From the NCBI GenBank assembly GCA_003258735.1, contig QHME01000002.1:124001-188000 (forward strand): a DNA stretch of 64,000 nucleotides. Direction: 5' to 3'. A program made the position numbers and the translations under genes. The notes beneath the pieces were generated by a model. It had not been told where the DNA came from. It did not search any database and saw only the letters and a program-made list of their open reading frames with translations. Every line of letters begins with the position of its first letter. The stretch's first letter is position 1. The DNA comes from Candidatus Melainabacteria bacterium. GTDB taxonomy: Bacteria > Cyanobacteriota > Vampirovibrionia > Gastranaerophilales > Gastranaerophilaceae. Shown piece after piece: positions 16,992 to 24,164 of this stretch.

Positions 16992-17960
16992 TTAACCAAT
17001 CATATCTTCTTCCACTGGGCTTGGAGCTAGGTCTAAACCAAAGTGGTGTAATCTTTCGATAACTTCATCTGATGATTTTTTACCGAAGTTTTTAATATTT
17101 AACAAATCATGTTCTGATTTTTTCAACAATTCAGACATTGAATTGATACTTGCTCTTTTCAAGCAGTTATATGCTCTTACAGATAATTCCAATTCTTCAA
17201 TTGTCATTGTTGGAGCTTCTTCTTCATCAGCCTCAGATTCTTCAACTTGAACAGCAGGAGCAACTACAGGTTGACCTGTGATAGCTGCGATTTGCATAAA
17301 ATGTTCAATCAAAAGATTTGAAGCTTGGCTCAAAGCGTTTTGAACATCAATTGAACCATTTGACCAGATTTCCAAAGTCAATTTGTCAAAGTCTAAAGCA
17401 TCACCAACACGAGCACTTTCTACATTGTAGCTAACTCTTTTGATTGGCATGAATGTTGCATCAATTGGCAATACGTCAATTGTAGCATCTTTAGCATCTC
17501 TTGGAACATCGTTAGGAACATATCCTTTACCTGTATCAACAATAACATCTGCATGGAATGAACCACCGTCAGCAACTGTACAAATTAACCAATCAGGGTT
17601 TACAACTTTAACACCTGCAGGTAATTGAATATCACTTGCTAAAACCGGACCTGGTTTATCAACGTCAATTCTCAAGTGTTGAGATTCTTTAGAGTCAGTT
17701 TTAACAACCAAACCTTTTAGGTTTAGCATAACGTCAATAACATCTTCTAAAACACCTGGAATTGCGGTATATTCGTGAGTAATACCTTCGATTCTTGCAC
17801 TTGTAACAGCTGTACCTTCAAGACTTGATAATAATACACGTCTCAAAGAGTTACCGATAGTAGTACCGAATCCTCTTTCTAACGGTTCGATTACGAATTT
17901 ACCGTATTGTGAACCGTCAGAGCTTGTTGCTGTATTAACACATTTAATTTTTAATTCCAT
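16992..17960 (-). CDS. rpoA: DNA-directed RNA polymerase alpha subunit
   Basis: The 322-residue alpha subunit has the N-terminal dimerisation domain (FVIEPLERGFGTTIGNSLRRVLLSSL) and the CTD with the helix-hairpin-helix regions (SVRAYNCLKRASI, then LLNIKNFGKKSSDEV) that contact UP elements and regulators. A Glu-rich linker lies between them (about 235-250). The frame is open upstream to 18029, but ATG 17960 has AGGAG in place and matches the family N-terminus. It is the sixth gene of the operon. Confidence 0.98.
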   Translation of the reverse strand: MELKIKCVNTATSSDGSQYGKFVIEPLERGFGTTIGNSLRRVLLSSLEGTAVTSARIEGITHEYTAIPGVLEDVIDVMLNLKGLVVKTDSKESQHLRIDVDKPGPVLASDIQLPAGVKVVNPDWLICTVADGGSFHADVIVDTGKGYVPNDVPRDAKDATIDVLPIDATFMPIKRVSYNVESARVGDALDFDKLTLEIWSNGSIDVQNALSQASNLLIEHFMQIAAITGQPVVAPAVQVEESEADEEEAPTMTIEELELSVRAYNCLKRASINSMSELLKKSEHDLLNIKNFGKKSSDEVIERLHHFGLDLAPSPVEEDMIG

Positions 17961-18059
17961 ATTATTTAATCTCCTAGTTTTTCGATTAACTATTTGTTTT
18001 ATGTTAAAAGTTTTGAAGAAAGGACTCAAGATTAACTTGCATCCTATCTTCGAGTTCTA

Positions 18060-18662
18060 TTACTTAGAGTAATACTCAATTACAAGTTGTTCCTTAATTT
18101 CAGAATCTAATTCTTCTCTTTCAGGAATTCTATCAAATGTAATTTTCAATGCTTCTTTGTCGATTGTCATCCAAGCTGGAGCACAAGCCATATCAATCAT
18201 TCCGATTACATCGTTCAAGTATTTAGCACTCTTAGATTTAACAGTGATTACATCACCTGCTTTTACAAGGTAAGATGGGATATCAACTTTTTTACCGTTT
18301 ACAAGAACGTGACCGTGATTAACGATTTGTCTTGTTTGTTTACGAGTGATACCGAATCCTGCTCTGAATAGAATGTTATCTAATCTTGATTCAAGAAGTT
18401 GAAGTAAGATAGTACCAGTAACGCCTTTTCTTCTTGCAGCTTCATTGTAATATCTAACGAATTGTTTTTCACTTACTAAATATGTAAATCTGATTTTTTG
18501 TTTTTCAGCCAAGTGCAATGCATATTCAGAAAGTTTTTTTCTAACTGCACCGTGTTGACCTGAAGCAGTTTGTCTCATAGAAGATGTTAATTTTCTGTTT
18601 GACAAATCTGTTACTTTTTTATTTCTAAATAATTTATTAGTTGGTCCTGTATATCTTGACAT
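18060..18662 (-). CDS. rpsD: 30S ribosomal protein S4
   Basis: A 200-residue S4 with the S4 RNA-binding domain (SRLDNILFRAGFGITRKQTRQIVNHGHVLVNG in the middle) and the conserved basic N-terminus. It is a primary 16S-binding protein and, in several bacteria, represses its own operon through an mRNA structure. A 183-bp leader-like gap with stable hairpins precedes it here (18663-18845), consistent with such control, though not proven. AAAAGGAG precedes the ATG. Confidence 0.98.
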   Translation of the reverse strand: MSRYTGPTNKLFRNKKVTDLSNRKLTSSMRQTASGQHGAVRKKLSEYALHLAEKQKIRFTYLVSEKQFVRYYNEAARRKGVTGTILLQLLESRLDNILFRAGFGITRKQTRQIVNHGHVLVNGKKVDIPSYLVKAGDVITVKSKSAKYLNDVIGMIDMACAPAWMTIDKEALKITFDRIPEREELDSEIKEQLVIEYYSK

Positions 18663-18684
18663 TTAATTTTCTCCTTTTTCTTAT

Positions 18685-18730
18685 GTGGGGCATCTATGGT
18701 TTGCGTTTGGACTAATTCGCAAGCCCCCAC
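18685..18730 (-). promoter_or_regulatory. Hairpin in the rpsK-rpsD spacer (proximal)
   Basis: On the minus strand GTGGGG(G)GC closes with GCCCCAC, and inside it TTGCG pairs with CGCAA. It ends only about 22 bases before the rpsD start. No long U tract follows, so it looks like a regulatory leader structure and not a terminator. S4 binding is inference from known S4 autoregulation. Confidence 0.45.
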
Positions 18731-18756
18731 TGATGTTACTAATTTGAGAGTATGAG

Positions 18757-18802
18757 TTTTGCCTGTCTTGGAATTTCACTTTCGTTTCATTCAGACGGCA
18801 AC
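18757..18802 (-). promoter_or_regulatory. Hairpin in the rpsK-rpsD spacer (distal)
   Basis: On the minus strand TTGCCGTCT (18793-18801) pairs with AGACAGGCAA (18759-18768), with one bulged base and a purine-rich loop. Together with the proximal hairpin it makes a two-stem leader of about 120 nt before rpsD. Confidence 0.4.
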
Positions 18803-18845
18803 ATCATCCTGTTCATATTGCGCAAGGCAATACGGCTGCACTGTA

Positions 18846-19232
18846 CTATACTCTACGTTTTTTAGGTGGACGGCATCCATTGTGAGGAATTGGAGTTACA
18901 TCTTTAATTAATGTAATTTCCAAACCTGCAGCTTGGATAGCTCTGATCGCAGTTTCTCTACCTGAACCAGGTCCTTTGATATGAACTTCAACTTTTTTCA
19001 TACCTTGGTCGATTGATTTCTTAGCTACCATTTCAGCAGCAGATTGAGCTGCAAATGGAGTACCTTTTCTAGCACCTTTAAAGCCAGAAGCCCCTGCTGT
19101 TGCCCAAGCAATAGCATTACCTTGAGTATCAGTAGAAGTTACAATTGTATTATTGAAAGTTGACTGAATGTGTACAACCCCTTGCAATACATTTTTCTTT
19201 TCTTTTTTCTTAGTTTTTTGTGGTCTTGCCAT
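18846..19232 (-). CDS. rpsK: 30S ribosomal protein S11
   Basis: The 128-residue S11 has the expected [33 protein letters not shown] and the C-terminal [18 protein letters not shown]. It forms part of the 30S platform near the Shine-Dalgarno helix. AAAGGATAAAG lies before the ATG. A short dispersed palindrome separates it from rpsM. Confidence 0.98.
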   Translation of the reverse strand: MARPQKTKKKEKKNVLQGVVHIQSTFNNTIVTSTDTQGNAIAWATAGASGFKGARKGTPFAAQSAAEMVAKKSIDQGMKKVEVHIKGPGSGRETAIRAIQAAGLEITLIKDVTPIPHNGCRPPKKRRV

Positions 19233-19281
19233 TTCTTTATCCTTTATTTTTTTAATTTAATATTTATATTTCTTGTATGTG

Positions 19282-19302
19282 ACCCTGAAACAAGTTCAGG
19301 GT
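19282..19302. repeat. Dispersed palindrome inside the ribosomal operon
   Basis: ACCCTGAA (19282-19289), ACAAG, TTCAGGGT (19295-19302). It is the same core as the palindromes at 2035, 13373, 26833 and 50037. It sits between rpsM and rpsK, in the transcribed spacer of an essential operon. No strong U tract follows, so transcription probably reads through. Confidence 0.75.
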
Positions 19303-19343
19303 TAGATATTTGTAAAGCTCACTTACGTTCGCTAACAACTATC

Positions 19344-19709
19344 TTACTTTTTCTTTGAAACTGGTCCAGTTTTCTTACCGCGTTGAGTTCTTGCGTTTGT
19401 TTTTGTTCTTTGACCGCGGCATGGAAGTTTACGTTTGTGACGCATACCTCTGAATGAACCGATTTCTTGTAAACGTTTGATGTTCATTGTAATTTCACGT
19501 CTCAAATCACCTTCAATATGGTAATTAGACAATTCATTACGTAATAATTTAATATCTTCATCTGTTAAATCATCTGTTCTTAAATCAGGTGAAATACCTG
19601 TAGCAGCCAAGATTTTCTTAGCTCTTGTTGGTCCTATACCGAAAATGTAAGTTAATGCAACTTCCATTCTTTTGTTACGAGGTAAATCTACCCCTACTAG
19701 TCTTGCCAT
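19344..19709 (-). CDS. rpsM: 30S ribosomal protein S13
   Basis: A 121-residue S13: [21 protein letters not shown] at the start, the helix-turn-helix region, and the basic C-terminus [18 protein letters not shown] that reaches tRNA. It contacts 50S L5 through intersubunit bridges. AAAAGGAG precedes its ATG. It is preceded by an unusually long 232-bp spacer after rpmJ. Confidence 0.98.
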   Translation of the reverse strand: MARLVGVDLPRNKRMEVALTYIFGIGPTRAKKILAATGISPDLRTDDLTDEDIKLLRNELSNYHIEGDLRREITMNIKRLQEIGSFRGMRHKRKLPCRGQRTKTNARTQRGKKTGPVSKKK

Positions 19710-19941
19710 TTAATTTTCTCCTTTTCTGTTGTTAGATTTTTTTGTTTATGAGGCTTAAATACTTCCTCACCAACTACTGTTTTGCTCGTAGTTTCAGCAT
19801 AGATTGTCCATCTGTATTAAATTATTGCTTTACACTCCGCACCGCTCATTTTGTTTTATTTCATAAAACTGCCATTCGCTTGCTCCGTGACTCTTCGTGC
19901 TGGGTTCGTGCTACGCACTCACACGGCGCACTGCGCAAAAT
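19710..19941 (-). other. Long GC-richer spacer between rpmJ and rpsM
   Basis: This 232-bp stretch is free of a credible ORF, in an operon where most neighbours are closer. The rpmJ-proximal half (about 19880-19940) is visibly richer in G+C than its surroundings and has self-complementary words such as TGCGCAGTGCGC and GTGCGTAGCAC. I cannot assign it a function; another dispersed element or a leader are the options. Confidence 0.4.
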
Positions 19942-20055
19942 TTAACCTTGTCTTTGTTTGTGCTTAGGGTTTTCGCAAATTACTGCAATTCTTCCTTTTC
20001 TTTTAATGCATTTGCATTTGTCGCACATTTTTTTTACTGATGATCTTACTTTCAT
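19942..20055 (-). CDS. rpmJ: 50S ribosomal protein L36
   Basis: A 37-residue protein beginning [15 protein letters not shown] and ending [10 protein letters not shown]. The zinc-binding pattern C-x2-C ... C ... H (CDKC, then VICENPKH) is the C+ form of L36. It lies between infA and rpsM exactly as expected, which confirms the call despite its size. Confidence 0.96.
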   Translation of the reverse strand: MKVRSSVKKMCDKCKCIKRKGRIAVICENPKHKQRQG

Positions 20056-20091
20056 TTTCTTTTCCTTTATAAATAGTTTGTACGTGAGATT

Positions 20092-20307
20092 TTACTTTAA
20101 TCTGAAGGTAATACGTCCTCTTGACAAATCATACGGAGTCATCTCGACCTTAACTCTGTCGCCCGGTAAGATTCTGATGAAATTCTTCCTAATCTTACCT
20201 GAGATGTGTGCCAAGATTTCGTGGTCATTTTCAAGCTTTACACGAAACATCGCATTTGGCATTGATTCTATAATTGTACCTTCTAATTCTATTACGTCTT
20301 TTGCCAT
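20092..20307 (-). CDS. infA: Translation initiation factor IF-1
   Basis: A 71-residue OB-fold protein with the family sequence [39 protein letters not shown] and [12 protein letters not shown]-1 binds the 30S A site during initiation. It is the first gene of this operon: the usual upstream spc-operon genes (secY, adk, map) are not here, and the next gene upstream is divergent. GAGGAAAAA precedes the ATG. Confidence 0.97.
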   Translation of the reverse strand: MAKDVIELEGTIIESMPNAMFRVKLENDHEILAHISGKIRKNFIRILPGDRVKVEMTPYDLSRGRITFRLK

Positions 20308-20638
20308 TTTTTCCTCATTTTCGGCCTTGTAAATACACCCATAGCATGGGCTTATTTTAATAATACTTGCAAAATATTTGATTGCAAGCTAATATCGCAA
20401 GGTTTTTAAGGGAACTTAACATGAGAAAATTTATTTGTTTTTATAAAAATACAACACAACCTGAAATTACAACTTCCGCCCAAAAATCAAATAAAATCTC
20501 AATTACTAACATGTTGTAAATTTTTATTAAGCATTTCTTATGTGCACATTTTTAATTAAACAATTTAACAAATTCTTATGAAATTTTGAGAAAATTTTCA
20601 TTATTGCCACGAAAATTTCATCATGCTAACATGTATTT
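20308..20638. promoter_or_regulatory. Divergent promoter region infA / rimI
   Basis: This gap of 331 bp is AT-rich and carries no credible ORF. Minus strand: TTGCAA (20382-20387) and TATTAT (20360-20365), 16-base spacer, probably driving the infA operon. Plus strand: TTGCCA (20604-20609) and TAACAT (20627-20632), 17-base spacer, directed at rimI. A small CCCAT/ATGGG hairpin lies near 20340-20350 in the infA leader. Confidence 0.55.
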
Positions 20639-21160
20639 ATGGAAGAAGTCACAATCAAACGAATGACTCCTGACGATATTGACGGAGTTATAAAAATTGA
20701 AGAGTCCGCATACGGAGACCACCATTGGTCAAGAGCATCTTTTCTTAACGAAATCAGTAATGAGTTAGCAAAATACTACACTCTCCATACACAAGACGGA
20801 GTTCTTGCAGCTTATGCAGGATGTTGGCATATTTTGGAAGAGGCTCACATAACAACAATTGCAGTTGCACCTGAATATAGAAGAAAAAATTTTGGACAAG
20901 CGCTGCTAAAAAGAATAATTGATGACTGCTACTTAGAAAAAATTAAATATATAACACTAGAAGTCAGAGTGAGCAACATACCTGCGATAAACTTGTACAC
21001 AAAATACGGATTTTCGTCTTTCGGAACACGAAAAGGGTATTATCAAGACAACAACGAAGATGCACTTATTATGTGGACAAAGAATATATTTTTTGACGAA
21101 TTTAAAAATCAATATGAACAAACTGTTAAAAATTTTGAAGGGAAAATAATTATTAAATGA
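20639..21160 (+). CDS. rimI: RimI-like GNAT N-acetyltransferase
   Basis: The 173-residue GNAT protein carries the acetyl-CoA motif A (ITTIAVAPEYRRKNFGQALL) and motif B (LEVRVSNIPAINLYTKYGF). These match RimI, which acetylates the N-terminus of ribosomal protein S18; in many bacteria the family also acts in other protein acetylation. A C-terminal extension of about 25 residues follows the normal domain end. There is no Shine-Dalgarno; the promoter -10 box ends only six bases before the ATG, so the mRNA may be leaderless. bioY overlaps its stop by four bases. Confidence 0.85.
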   Translation: MEEVTIKRMTPDDIDGVIKIEESAYGDHHWSRASFLNEISNELAKYYTLHTQDGVLAAYAGCWHILEEAHITTIAVAPEYRRKNFGQALLKRIIDDCYLEKIKYITLEVRVSNIPAINLYTKYGFSSFGTRKGYYQDNNEDALIMWTKNIFFDEFKNQYEQTVKNFEGKIIIK

Positions 21161-21825
21161 GCGAAGAAGTCTTAATACCCAAAATGACGCGTATTGACAA
21201 AACCAAAAGAAGGAAAATCAAAATTCCGATGCTGAATGTTGTCATAATTCTTTTTTGTACATTATTGCTCATCGCATCAACTTTTGTAAACATTGAAATC
21301 AGGCACTACATTGTACCATTTGGACTATTTTCAGACAAAGATTTAACACCTGACGATTTCATTTACACATTTAGCTTAATTCCACAAATTCCGACATTGA
21401 TGTTTATTTGCTCAACTTTAGGCAAAAGAATGGCATTAACAAGTACAATTATATATATATTAATTGGGCTGTTTGTTTTTCCGGTATTTGCGCTTGGTGG
21501 TGGATTTCGATATATAGCGCAATACGGATTTGGATATATAATTGCATATATTCCTGCAGTTTTGGTAGCTGGTAAATTTTTAGAAATCAAATATTCCTTT
21601 GGAAATATGATAAAAGCAACCCTAACAGGGGTATTAACGATTCATATTGTAGGAATTTTCTATATGATATTTGTTGTACTAATCAAACATTCAGGAGCAT
21701 CGTTCATTTCCGGTTGGATTAATGCCCAAAGCGGACTAAAAATCGTCTACGACCTTATCGCAAGCTTTGTGCTAATTTTGATTGGCAAATATCTCCACAG
21801 TGGATTGAAGTACATTATGGAATAG
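21157..21825 (+). CDS. bioY: BioY-family biotin transporter S component
   Basis: The 222-residue integral membrane protein has about six hydrophobic helices. A BioY-like block GLFVFPVFALGGGFRYIAQYGFGY is followed by IPAVLVAG; the usual AGG(P)GF-type binding loop corresponds to LGGGFRYI. BioY is the substrate-binding membrane subunit of an ECF transporter and needs an energising AT module, not seen here. The ATG overlaps the rimI stop (ATGA). A 35-residue cytoplasmic, Lys-rich N-terminus precedes helix 1. Confidence 0.85.
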   Translation: MSEEVLIPKMTRIDKTKRRKIKIPMLNVVIILFCTLLLIASTFVNIEIRHYIVPFGLFSDKDLTPDDFIYTFSLIPQIPTLMFICSTLGKRMALTSTIIYILIGLFVFPVFALGGGFRYIAQYGFGYIIAYIPAVLVAGKFLEIKYSFGNMIKATLTGVLTIHIVGIFYMIFVVLIKHSGASFISGWINAQSGLKIVYDLIASFVLILIGKYLHSGLKYIME

Positions 21826-21844
21826 GCGGAAGATAACATTTTAC

Positions 21845-21873
21845 TTGGCAAATCTGCAAAAATATGATATAAT
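21845..21873 (+). promoter_or_regulatory. Near-consensus sigma-70 promoter with no ordinary gene behind it
   Basis: TTGGCA (21845-21850), a 17-base spacer and TATAAT (21868-21873) make one of the best promoters seen in the window. The next gene of normal size starts about 670 bases downstream. Confidence 0.6.
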
Positions 21874-22084
21874 GGCATCATTCGCATTTAAAAATACGCA
21901 AACATCCTAACCCCTACTTAAATAAACAAAAGGTATTATTATACCTTTAATTGTTCATACAAAAGCTAAGAAAGGAGAGTAGAGTATTTAATACGAGCTA
22001 ATCACAAAATATACTGTAAATATTAGAACTACTGAAATATTAAAAATAGCGAACCACAATCCTGAATAAAAAATAAAGAGATAA

Positions 22085-22225
22085 ATGCTTTTAGGAATAA
22101 TTGTTAATCTAAAGTTTCAGCATATATTGGCACGACATCGAAATCCCTTACGTTTACAAGAAGCATTGAAAATAAACAAAGTATCTGAACCAACCCCACA
22201 AGAGAAAGAATATTTAGAGATATAA
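22085..22225 (+). CDS. Possible 46-residue small protein
   Basis: ATG 22085 to TAA 22223-22225. The sequence (MLLGIIVNLKFQHILAR, then Lys/Glu-rich) is protein-like but has only a weak AAGAGA upstream. It lies about 210 bases after the 21845 promoter. No family recognised. Confidence 0.3.
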   Translation: MLLGIIVNLKFQHILARHRNPLRLQEALKINKVSEPTPQEKEYLEI

Positions 22226-22270
22226 ACTTAGTTCGCTTCATGGTACAAAAATAGCCTAAAGGAGTAAACA

Positions 22271-22315
22271 ATGCAACACAGAAATATTACAAAGACTGCC
22301 ACAAAACCAATATAG
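22271..22315 (+). CDS. Possible 14-residue peptide with a perfect ribosome-binding site
   Basis: AAAGGAG (22258-22264) lies six bases before ATG 22271; the peptide is MQHRNITKTATKPI. Such a strong ribosome-binding site before so short an ORF is either a leader peptide, a remnant of a longer gene, or chance. Confidence 0.25.
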   Translation: MQHRNITKTATKPI

Positions 22316-22490
22316 AAAATTAAACAAAAACATGTCATTACGAGGAAAGTTTACTTGCAAGTGTTTTATTGGTTTGTACGTAAGTGACATAGACCTATGT
22401 GTTCAACTTGCTAACAATACACACACCTTTTTACCCAACTTACCTTCTTGTCGTCCTTTCATCACGACTTCTAAATTTCACTTTTATCAT

Positions 22491-22519
22491 TTGCCACATA
22501 GGTGGATGTATGGTACAAT
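22491..22519 (+). promoter_or_regulatory. Promoter of the ZorAB-like operon
   Basis: TTGCCA (22491-22496), 17 bases, TACAAT (22514-22519). It ends 26 bases before the start codon of the first gene. It is the only good promoter seen before the five co-directional genes. Confidence 0.6.
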
Positions 22520-22545
22520 GAAACCTAAGGAACGGTGATTTAGGT

Positions 22546-23457
22546 ATGGATTTTGTTAAATATATTTCAGATATTCCGATTTTGATTGTAATTGCAGTAT
22601 TTATTGCATCTACAATATACTGTTTTTCTAAATATACTCAAACAGGCAAACAACTCCAACAGTTCATAAAATTTATGGAAGGATTCAAAAAAAACGACCT
22701 CAATTTCAGATTCAAAGAAATTGACGCGTGGATGAGTCAAAACCCTTATGTTTCAGCAATTTGGTTAGAATTTAAAAACACTTTGGTATTTTCAGAATCC
22801 GTTGCACTAAAATCAGGCAACGACAATGCTTTAAAATACCAAGATATTTCATCTACCGTACAAAACGTACAAACTACAGCAGACCCACTATATTACTTCA
22901 ACGAAGAAACCCTCGTAACTTCAAAATTCAACTTTAAAATGATACAAACGATACCAACCGTTCTAACAGGTTTTGGTCCGTTGTTCACATTCTTAAATAT
23001 CGCTATTGCATTTGGGAGAATTGATTTTTCTACCCAAGAAAAAACAATTGCATCAGTTTCAAGTTTTATGGTGAGCATGCAAACTGCGGCATTAGTTTCA
23101 GTTATTGCGGTAGGTTCATCACTTGTTTACTTAATGCTTGAAAGAATTATGTACAACAAAATGTGTAAGACTCCAGTCAACAGAATCCAAGAGATTATGG
23201 GCGGATTATTTGCAAGCATTTCTGCTGAAAAATTCTTGTATGAATTATTGAGAGAATCGAAAATCCAAAATAATTCAACTTCAAACTTGATGTCAGATAT
23301 TCCAACCCAATTCAAAACAGCATTCAACTCAACAATGGCAACAAATCTTGTTCCATATCTAGAAAATCTGATTTTCGGTTTAAACCAATTGAACAAACAA
23401 TTAAAAGAATCATTAAAAGAAAAGAAAGCAACCGACGTAATTGATGAGTTGTTCTAA
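22546..23457 (+). CDS. ZorA-like (MotA/TolQ/ExbB-type) proton channel subunit
   Basis: The 303-residue protein has three predicted membrane helices: about 9-28, 136-156 and 175-197. The second and third (TGFGPLFTFLNIAIAF; MQTAALVSVIAVGSSLVYL) match the MotA/ZorA channel pair. The cytoplasmic loop between helices 1 and 2 is about 100 residues and the C-terminal tail only about 100 residues, ending in a Lys-rich coiled segment. That is far shorter than the long intracellular tail of the ZorA of the Zorya phage-defence systems. With the next gene it forms a 5:2-type stator in that family, driven by ion flow. The naming is by family resemblance; function here is unknown. Confidence 0.72.
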   Translation: MDFVKYISDIPILIVIAVFIASTIYCFSKYTQTGKQLQQFIKFMEGFKKNDLNFRFKEIDAWMSQNPYVSAIWLEFKNTLVFSESVALKSGNDNALKYQDISSTVQNVQTTADPLYYFNEETLVTSKFNFKMIQTIPTVLTGFGPLFTFLNIAIAFGRIDFSTQEKTIASVSSFMVSMQTAALVSVIAVGSSLVYLMLERIMYNKMCKTPVNRIQEIMGGLFASISAEKFLYELLRESKIQNNSTSNLMSDIPTQFKTAFNSTMATNLVPYLENLIFGLNQLNKQLKESLKEKKATDVIDELF

Positions 23458-23465
23458 GGAAATAA

Positions 23466-24161
23466 ATGAGTATAAAATTCAGAGGAAAACAAAATAGCAA
23501 CGCATCAGAAGAAAACATCTTTTGGGTAACAATGGCAGACCTTTTACTAGGTTTAGCAATTATTTTTATTACCCTTTTTGTGCTGGCAATGACGGGTTTT
23601 TCTCAACAAACTATTCAACAGCAAAAAGTTCAAATGGAAGTTTCGGAAAAAATTGGACAAGAACTTCAAAAGGCAGACATAAAAGTTGATATGGACAAAA
23701 TGACCGGTGATTTAAAAATTTCTGATGTTGAATTGTTTGAACTAAGTGACTGGAAATTATCACCAAAAGGGAAAAAATTGTTAGATAAACTTGCACCGAT
23801 ATACATAAATTCAATTTTTGCAGACAAAGAATTATCTAACGAAATTCAGTATATAATAATACAAGGACACACAGACTCTCAAACTTTTGCAGGTGTAAAA
23901 TCAAAAGATGAACAATTCCTAAAAAATATGGATTTGAGCCTAAAACGTGCCAATGCCGTTGCTGAATATATATTCAAAACCAATTATGATAAAAAATACG
24001 CTGACCAATTCAGAAAACTTGTCGTTGTAGAAGGCAAAAGCTACAACGAACCTGTTATCGTAAATGGCAAAGAAGATTTTGACAAAAGCAGACGTGTTGA
24101 GTTAAAATTAAAAGTCAAAGACTGGAATGTTTCAACCGCACTCGGATTAAAAAAGGATTAA
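23466..24161 (+). CDS. ZorB-like (MotB/OmpA-domain) stator subunit
   Basis: The 231-residue protein has one N-terminal membrane helix, WVTMADLLLGLAIIFITL, with Asp25 at the position of the proton-carrying Asp of MotB/ZorB. An OmpA-type peptidoglycan-binding domain follows (about 75-220): IIIQGHTDS, LSLKRANAVAEYIF and FDKSRRVELKL contain the canonical Asp and Arg. It anchors the channel complex to cell wall. It begins eight bases after the zorA-like stop, with AAGGAAA. No flagellar genes are nearby, which argues against a motility stator. Confidence 0.8.
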   Translation: MSIKFRGKQNSNASEENIFWVTMADLLLGLAIIFITLFVLAMTGFSQQTIQQQKVQMEVSEKIGQELQKADIKVDMDKMTGDLKISDVELFELSDWKLSPKGKKLLDKLAPIYINSIFADKELSNEIQYIIIQGHTDSQTFAGVKSKDEQFLKNMDLSLKRANAVAEYIFKTNYDKKYADQFRKLVVVEGKSYNEPVIVNGKEDFDKSRRVELKLKVKDWNVSTALGLKKD

Positions 24162-24164
24162 AAA

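Larger units (their letters stand above)
21826..22545. other. 720-bp region with few ORFs but strong promoter signals
   Basis: There is no credible long ORF. It contains a sigma-70-like promoter at 21845-21873, a hairpin AAAGGTAT/ATACCTTT (about 21938-21957), two short ORFs (22085-22225 and 22271-22315), and a fragment matching the dispersed repeat (TGACATAGACCTAT, about 22384). The promoter of the following operon is at 22491-22519. A non-coding RNA of roughly 0.2-0.4 kb is possible; I could not match it to a known RNA family by eye. Confidence 0.5.

Noticed and set aside
21868..22330. tmRNA, RNase P or 6S RNA gene
   Set aside because: I looked for a tmRNA-like start (GGGG..GAC) and the usual conserved RNase P cores and found none; an Rfam scan could overturn this.
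22332..22538. 68-codon plus-strand ORF starting MSLRGKFTCKC
   Set aside because: It runs through a dispersed repeat fragment and the promoter of the next operon, has no ribosome-binding site, and its composition is unlike real proteins of the window.
22546..24161. Flagellar MotA/MotB stator
   Set aside because: No flagellar genes in the window, and the helix arrangement (three membrane segments with a short tail) is closer to ZorA/ZorB; a motility role is not excluded but not supported.
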